In this document: piece after piece, positions 59,025-64,000 of the stretch
Layout of the letters: each line of letters opens with the position of its first letter
Numbering within the stretch: the stretch's first letter is position 1
DNA from: Tigriopus japonicus
Taxonomy: Eukaryota; Arthropoda; Copepoda; Harpacticoida; Harpacticidae
Assembly: GCA_010645155.1 (NCBI GenBank)
Contig: CM021314.1
Coordinates: forward strand, 8,097,988 to 8,161,987
Reading direction: 5' to 3'
DNA length: 64,000 nucleotides
Notes under the pieces: generated by a model
Seen by the model: the letters and a program-made list of their open reading frames with translations, nothing else
The model's database searches: none
What the model was told of the DNA's origin: nothing
Translations under genes and position numbers: made by a program

Positions 59025-59460
59025 TTTTTTTTTTTGCGGATTTTTTACTACCGCTACAAGGAATGCGATTCCCTGTAAATTGAAGGATTTCTCCCGACAG
59101 CTTCAATTCGATCCCCAACAGTATTCGAACCTATGCCGTCTGGGGAAGCACTTACACTCGGCACTTTTAAGAACGCGCTAGTACGCGCGGCCACTCTGGC
59201 TTCCTTGTTAAGGATTTCTCCCGACAGTTTCAATCCGATCCCCAACAGGATTCGAACCTACGCCGTCTGGGGAAGCACTTACACTCGGCACTTTTAACAA
59301 CGCGCTAGTACGCGTGGCCACTCTGGCTTCCTTAAAAGGATTTCTCCCGACAACTTCAATCCGACCCCCAACAGGATTCGAACCTACGCCGTCTGGGGAT
59401 GCACTTACACTCGGCACTTTTAAGAACGCGCTAGTACGCGTGGCCACTCTGGCTTATTTG
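59025..59460 (-). mobile_element. tRNA-derived SINE with three tandem heads and a LINE-like tail
   Basis: Read on the minus strand, three ~124-bp units (59460-59338, 59333-59211, 59209-59086) each carry GGTTCGAATCC or a one-base variant. This is the canonical pol III B box / T-loop. An AGAGTGGCCACGCG segment sits where the A box would be. The long spacing before the T arm suggests a class II (Ser/Leu-like) tRNA origin. The tail (59080-59036) contains TACAGGGAATCGCATTCCTT, then TAGCGG and AAAAAATCCGC, followed by a run of A. That tail nearly equals the 3' end of the LINE at 48214-48251. The SINE lies inside an exon of the second Methuselah-like gene: host sequence resumes with TCGACCCAAATGG, matching the intact copy near 43412. 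Confidence 0.85.
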
Positions 59461-60207
59461 AATCCCTTCATTACCCATTTGTTCGATACAGTACTCTTGA
59501 TGTTGATACATTGCCTCATGAGCTTCCGTAAAGTGAAGTTTGCCATCAGGTCCAATATGGTAACCATCTATGTCGTGGAACTGCTTATAAGTTTTCTTGG
59601 ACTGGCATGCACTCTTAGCATTACTCTCAATGACATAGGTCTATTCGGTACGAATCAAATAAATCATTATTTGATTCTTCATGGGTGGATTTTTGCTTAA
59701 TGAACATAAACTTACTTTTTCTGGACGGTATTTAAGCACTTTTGAACGGACCAGTTCCTTCTCGTGGTAAAGATGACCATTGATGAGCAAGTGCCAAGTT
59801 TGGGTGTTGTGCACACTTTCATTGCATTTCATCTCGTTATTGAAGGACTGTCCCATGGGACAACACTTGTAGATGGTGGCATTTTCAGCAAATGGAACCT
59901 TAGGGCAAGTTAGGGCTACGGGTTTGGGAACATTTGCTGTTTGTGTGATGTTAGTTGTATCATTCTCAGCGAGGAGATCGAAGCAAAAGTACATCAAGGT
60001 CGTCGTCCAAATCACAGCATCACGATGAGTCTTCAAGCGGAGCAGGTTATAAATCATTGGGGATTGGAGTGAGATTTTATTTGAAGCTATGCACGTCAAG
60101 GAAAATGTTGAAAAACATGTACAAAAAAATGTGTTGCAACAAAACGCACTTTCAATGTCTTGCAAAACGTAGATAAAAATGGCCAAGGAAGCAATTAAAA
60201 GAGGCAA

Positions 60208-61878
60208 ATAAAGGTAGATTTTGCATGGTTATGACATGACTTTTTTGTGGGTTGTGGGTTTTAACGTTGATTAGCAGAAAAATGTTTCGTACATGATTTA
60301 TTCCAGTGGATTGTAGATTATTCCTGCCTTGGATTGTTGTTTTGCATAGGAAATTGAATATGCATTAACAAAGCGGCTTTCAACCAGACAGAGAAATTTC
60401 CACGGTGTATCTTGACAAAAAAAGTCGAAGGTATTTCAAATTTTATCAATCAGTTATTGGTTATTGAGTCAATGTTAACGCATACATACAGGATTTTTTC
60501 TTAGGGGATTTCAAAATCAAGTCAGATTAACGATCCTTGAGTGTTCACTCTCCCCAATTGCTGAATTTCAAACACACCTGATGACTTGAGAATATACATG
60601 ATGATCGTTAATCTGACTAGAATTGGGCACCCCAATTTTAATTATTTTTCTTATGGTGGACCTACACAAGATGTCCTTGACCTACACGAACAACTTTTAA
60701 TGAACTTGGAAGTCCCAGAACAATGATTTTGTTTGGCTTTATTGGCAAACATCTTCGGAGGTTTTTCCAAGAGCACGTACAAGTGTTAATTTGTACATCC
60801 ATGAGGTGGACATCGTTTGTCTAGTACTTTGCCAAAAAAATCTGAGCGAATTTCCCCTTTTCATCTTCGACTCGTTCTTTGTTATGCAGTGGTTTATTTT
60901 GCTATTTATATTGATTATTAATTTTCAATAGTTCCTACTGGTTTTATCCACCCTTCATCCCGTTCAGCAACACCTTTGATTTTGATCTGGCCAATTGTTT
61001 GGGCTTTGTTTGTCCATTTATGAGATGTTTTTTGCGCCTGACCTACACTACACAACACTTGCAGGCAACGGATCCGAGAATCACCGAAAGAAATACAAAA
61101 AGTCACAATGCGTAAAGAATGTCACAAAATATTGTATGGTACGGATCAAAGTTTAAGTTTCTTAATATGATGCTGCAACGTTTTCTTGCCAAAAGTCATA
61201 GTAAATTTGACAATAGGTTACCAAGAATTTGCTACATTCTTAAAAAGTGATCCAACTTTCTGATAAAATTAGTATGCTCGAACCAAATTGAATAAAGCTT
61301 GGGGCTTTAAATCCCTTGTTGTGAATTTGGGGTTCTCTTCAATGCATTGTGAAAGACGTTAATCTTCACCTTTTGTATCGAGCAAACAAAAGTCAAAAAC
61401 CAAATAACTCTCCTTTGCACTAGCAATTGATTTGATTGAAACTTTGCTCTAAATGTTCCCAACACAATTATTGATATTGATTTCATTAAACTTCAATCCC
61501 AAGCTCGTAAGAGTGAACATTTATTTTGCACAGGATTTGCAATTCTCACGCCAATTGAAGAGCAAGTAAATGATTTGCAAAAAGGCTTTCTAATCATCAT
61601 TTTACATGACAAATTATTCTAGCGGGATAAGTCACATTGGGTACAGAGATTTTCAGCAAATTTCTTATGTACATTTCGGACAAGAAAGCAGTACTTGACT
61701 TTTGAATCAACCTTGAGATTTTTGCACATCATTCAACGAAGAGCATTTAGCATCAAAATCGCCAAAAGGTCCTCCCTCCTTTTGTGACACTTAGTGGTCA
61801 TTGATTATCCCTTTTGAAATGGGGTCTCTCGTTTAAAGTGACCCTTTGAGAAGAAGAGGTGTTTGTGCTTGTAAAATA
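60208..61878. other. Spacer upstream of the Methuselah-like pseudogene
   Basis: No supported gene. A 62-codon minus-strand frame at 60918-61106 has no recognised motif. Confidence 0.35.
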
Positions 61879-62039
61879 CAAGTAGAGCAAGTAGCGAATT
61901 CATTTATATAGCATAGGATAGGTTGCATTGTTAGCTTTCAAATAGTACCATTTTTAGCACAAATTTTCCCAGCACAATAATGGAGCAAACAAGGAAAGCA
62001 GTGATTATTGAAATGGCCCGAGCGGGTACCAAGCTTGCA

Positions 62040-62070
<31 letters not shown>

Positions 62071-63084
62071 ATGATGATGTTGTTGTTTTTGTTGTATCGG
62101 GAGTTTATTTTTGCACAAAACACATGTTTCAGTAAAAAAAACTGGTCATGAATGCATTATTGAGAAACAAATAGTACATTTCATTGTGAAGGCACTCAAA
62201 TACCCAAGGAGCACCATCTACGAGATCTACAAGTGCTGGAAAGAGGAGGGAGTGGCCAAGGGGATGCCCCACGCACCTTCAAGTGACAAGAAGAGGACAC
62301 CCAGGTTTGTGACTGCCCTCAAGAGATCAAATAGGGCTTCCAACACCCGCCATATCCTCCCTGATGACATGAGGGCCAAGAAGGTGGAGAAAGGGACAAA
62401 GTTGCTCAACGACCTGAAGTCTCAAGGTGGAAGAATCATTTTTTCAGTGATGAGACGAATTGGACAGTGGACAGATCGCACAATGTCCAGAACAACAGCT
62501 GGGTGGCTAGCAACAGGTCCACGGTCCTCCATGTCTTCACCATCAAATTTCCAGCCTCTGTGATAACCCTGGGCGTCTTGGAGAGCAACGGGACGTAATA
62601 TCACCCTTCTTCTTCAACCCCAAAGAGAGGGTGGGCGCAGACAGGTACTGTGAGGTGATGAAGACCATGGTGATTCTGTGGATAGTGCAGGAGGCCAATG
62701 GTGCCAAGTTCATCTTCCAGCAAGACTCAGACCCAGCCCACAAGGCCAAGAACACCCAGAACCTCCTCAATATCAACAACATCATGTTCTTGGACCCAAC
62801 CAAGCCCCCCTAACTCTCCTGACATGAATCCTCTGGATTACTGCTTCTAGGGAAAGTTGGAAAGGGAGGTCTGTGCTACCAGCCACAACAGCATCAATGG
62901 CCTCAAGACCTCTTTCAGCTGTAAGTGGGCTGCCATTGATCCCGCAGAGGTCGTCAATGCCTGCAAGTCCTTCCGGCCCAGGATTGAAAAGATGATTGAG
63001 AGTGAGGGGCAGCGTATTGAATCAATGTATTAATCAGTTGGGCTTTCAAATAAAACACTAACTGACTCTCTACTTGCTCTACTT
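61879..63084 (+). mobile_element. Decayed mariner-type transposon
   Basis: Short inverted ends (CAAGTAGAGCAAGTAG on the left, inverted near-copy ending 63084) enclose a broken transposase gene. A pure TTG microsatellite (about 62039-62069) has expanded inside the reading frame. Confidence 0.75.
61980..63033 (+). pseudogene. mariner-family transposase pseudogene (D,D~37D type)
   Basis: The start is MEQTRKAVIIEMARAGTKLA at 61980. A frame-disrupting TTG expansion follows, then a helix-turn-helix region (ALKYPRSTIYEIYKCWKEEG). The frame is lost near 62440, inside the FSDETNW catalytic motif. It resumes at ADRYCEVMKTMVI (about 62638) through IFQQDSDPAHKA, shifts again by one base near 62813, and finishes (NSPDMNPLDYC, then a stop replacing the usual Trp) at TAA 63031-63033. 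The second and third Asp are about 37 residues apart, unlike the D34E of the Tc1 copy at 16619. The likely clade is maT-like, but with frameshifts the count is approximate. Dead. Confidence 0.85.
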
Positions 63085-63181
63085 ATTGATCTGGAAGCAG
63101 TTAAACTTTGTCCGGATTTATCTGCATGACGCTGTATTGAGGATGGTCTAAGCGAAGCTAAAGAAAGGCTTCATAAATATT

Positions 63182-63425
63182 AGGTCGGTTGTTGAGGTAG
63201 TTTTGAAGTATAGTAGAAGCATATCTAGAAGCATGAAAGAAGCACATGAGGCGAAGTAGAAGTAACAATGCTCGATCAAGTTTTGCTACATAAGCTGAGA
63301 TTGAAAAACGGAGCTTATGTAGTAAAACTTGATTGAGCATGGCTATTTCTACTCCATCTGATATGCTTCTTTTGTGTTTCTTCTATGCTTCTACTATACT
63401 TCAAAACTACCTCAACAACCGACCT
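63182..63425. mobile_element. Hairpin MITE, first of two adjoining copies
   Basis: Near-perfect inverted halves: AGGTCGGTTGTTGAGGTAGT at the left end and its complement ending 63425, with the arms nearly meeting at about 63300-63312. Non-coding. Confidence 0.8.
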
Positions 63426-63428
63426 ATA

Positions 63429-63578
63429 AGGTCGGTTGTTGAGGTACTTTGAAAGCATAGTATTGTAGAAGCATAAGAGAAGCAAATGAGATGAAGTGGA
63501 AATAACCATGCTCAATCAAGTTTCGCTACATAAGGTGCGTTTTTCAATCAGAGCTCAAACTACCTCAACAACCGACCT
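63429..63578. mobile_element. Hairpin MITE, second copy, internally deleted
   Basis: It repeats the left arm of the first copy in the same orientation, then jumps to the right terminus (ACTACCTCAACAACCGACCT, ending 63578). Only ATA separates it from the first copy. Confidence 0.75.
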
Positions 63579-64000
63579 CATAAGCGTTTGCAAAAATCTT
63601 CAACTTATTCACAAACTTAGATTTTTAAAATTTGGGTGGCTAATAACGGTGGATTTTGGCTTGAATGAATCGGCAATTATCTTGTTTTTAGATGGACGCA
63701 AATGTGGTTTTCTTTGTGCACGGAGAGTTCAGTGATGTCTATTAGCATTTGGTAGTCATTGAAGCAATGAATTATCGGTATTCAGCTTGTAATTGTCAAC
63801 ACCCTTGTCATCCAAAGCTGGCAATTTGTCTTCTGAATGCAAATCTCCAAAATTTGAAATGGCAAAGAAACAGGCGGAGCATCAATTGTTAGTGTAACAG
63901 CCAATGAAGTATGAAAAATATCACGAGGCTAAATTTAATTTAAAAAATTTTGATTTTTGTTTGTGTGGTAGATTATGCGCGTGTCAATGAAATCGTATTT
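63579..64000. other. No gene seen to the window edge
   Basis: AT-rich sequence without recognisable coding motifs. Confidence 0.4.

Larger units (their letters stand above)
54464..60207 (-). pseudogene. Methuselah-like GPCR gene, disrupted
   Basis: Exons in order: 60207-59716 (start MPLLIASLAIFIYVLQDIE, then ATIYKCCPMGQSF), 59640 to about 59010 (interrupted), about 58960-58708 (YDYDNYD; LQIRKCSPDDTILNL), 55585-55377 (RTCSNEQKPTWKMPPIYKRD), 55317-55115 (YSPHQYCLDNS and TM1, DILSTLWAVWSLFVVVPELR), 55051-54928 (TM2) and 54864-54464 (TM3-5: LTYFFILCRFMWRGAM, FCFGAPFLMSILVLVLDRM, ESCWF). The last four exons join in phase with GT-AG. Methuselah-like proteins are adhesion-type class B-related receptors in the plasma membrane. 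Damage: a SINE fills the second exon (59025-59460), the donor at 58707 is GG rather than GT, a one-base frame change lies near 58860, and no TM6-7 exons were found. Exons 1-3 duplicate the 43107-44045 exons. The TM part alone could still be transcribed. Confidence 0.65.

Noticed and set aside
59054..59447. Minus-strand frames with repeated SASPDGVGSNPVG peptides
   Set aside because: They are translations of the tandem SINE heads.
59086..59460. Three genuine tRNA genes
   Set aside because: The B box is good, but the acceptor and anticodon parts do not form a convincing tRNA, and the units end in a LINE-like tail, so a SINE fits better.

Overview
The window looks like arthropod nuclear DNA, most probably crustacean (a copepod is my best guess). 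The grounds are spliced genes with GT-AG introns as short as 57 bp, an ionotropic-receptor (IR) gene, Methuselah-like receptor sequences found in arthropods, a TTLL3-type tubulin glycylase, lineage-specific BTB zinc-finger genes, and a dense and varied set of transposons. No bacterial-style operon, CRISPR array or stand-alone tRNA/rRNA gene was seen. One assembly gap (Ns) lies at 36130-36252.

Layout. 1-1822 (-): gag to reverse transcriptase of a Ty3/gypsy-type LTR element running off the left edge; it is one open frame, but the protease and the RT catalytic core are missing. 4163-7841 (+): a five-exon IR. 8045-10765 (-): a single-exon BTB/C2H2 zinc-finger gene. 13804-22382 (-): a seven-exon TTLL3-like glycylase whose 5.9-kb intron holds an intact Tc1 transposon, a nested pair of hAT-type elements and another hAT-type MITE. 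23312-25971 (+): a second BTB/C2H2 gene, paralogous to the first, transcribed divergently from TTLL3 with a hAT MITE in the shared 5' region. About 26-43 kb is gene-poor and full of transposon relics: foldbacks, a composite hAT MITE with an exact 8-bp target duplication, a retroelement gag, LTR pieces and the gap. 43107-46158 (-): ectodomain exons of a Methuselah-like protein. 46850-50690: a hAT-like element split by a dead, 5'-truncated LINE. 54464-60207 (-): a second Methuselah-like gene with exons for TM1-TM5. It is broken by a SINE inside an exon, a lost splice donor and a frameshift. 61879-63084: a decayed mariner element. 63182-63578: two adjoining hairpin MITEs.

How the parts fit. The host genes are unrelated in function: a chemosensory-type channel, two putative transcription factors, a cilium/axoneme-modifying enzyme and GPCR-like receptors. 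No pathway links them. The strongest structural story is the mobile DNA. The SINE in the second Methuselah-like gene ends in about 40 bp that nearly match the 3' end of the LINE 10 kb away, the signature of a SINE mobilised by a partner LINE. Several hAT-type insertions carry perfect or near-perfect 8-bp target duplications, three of them ending in TAGAG or a close variant, and one is nested in another. Gene models were built by hand from splice signals, reading phase and family motifs, without transcripts or database searches.
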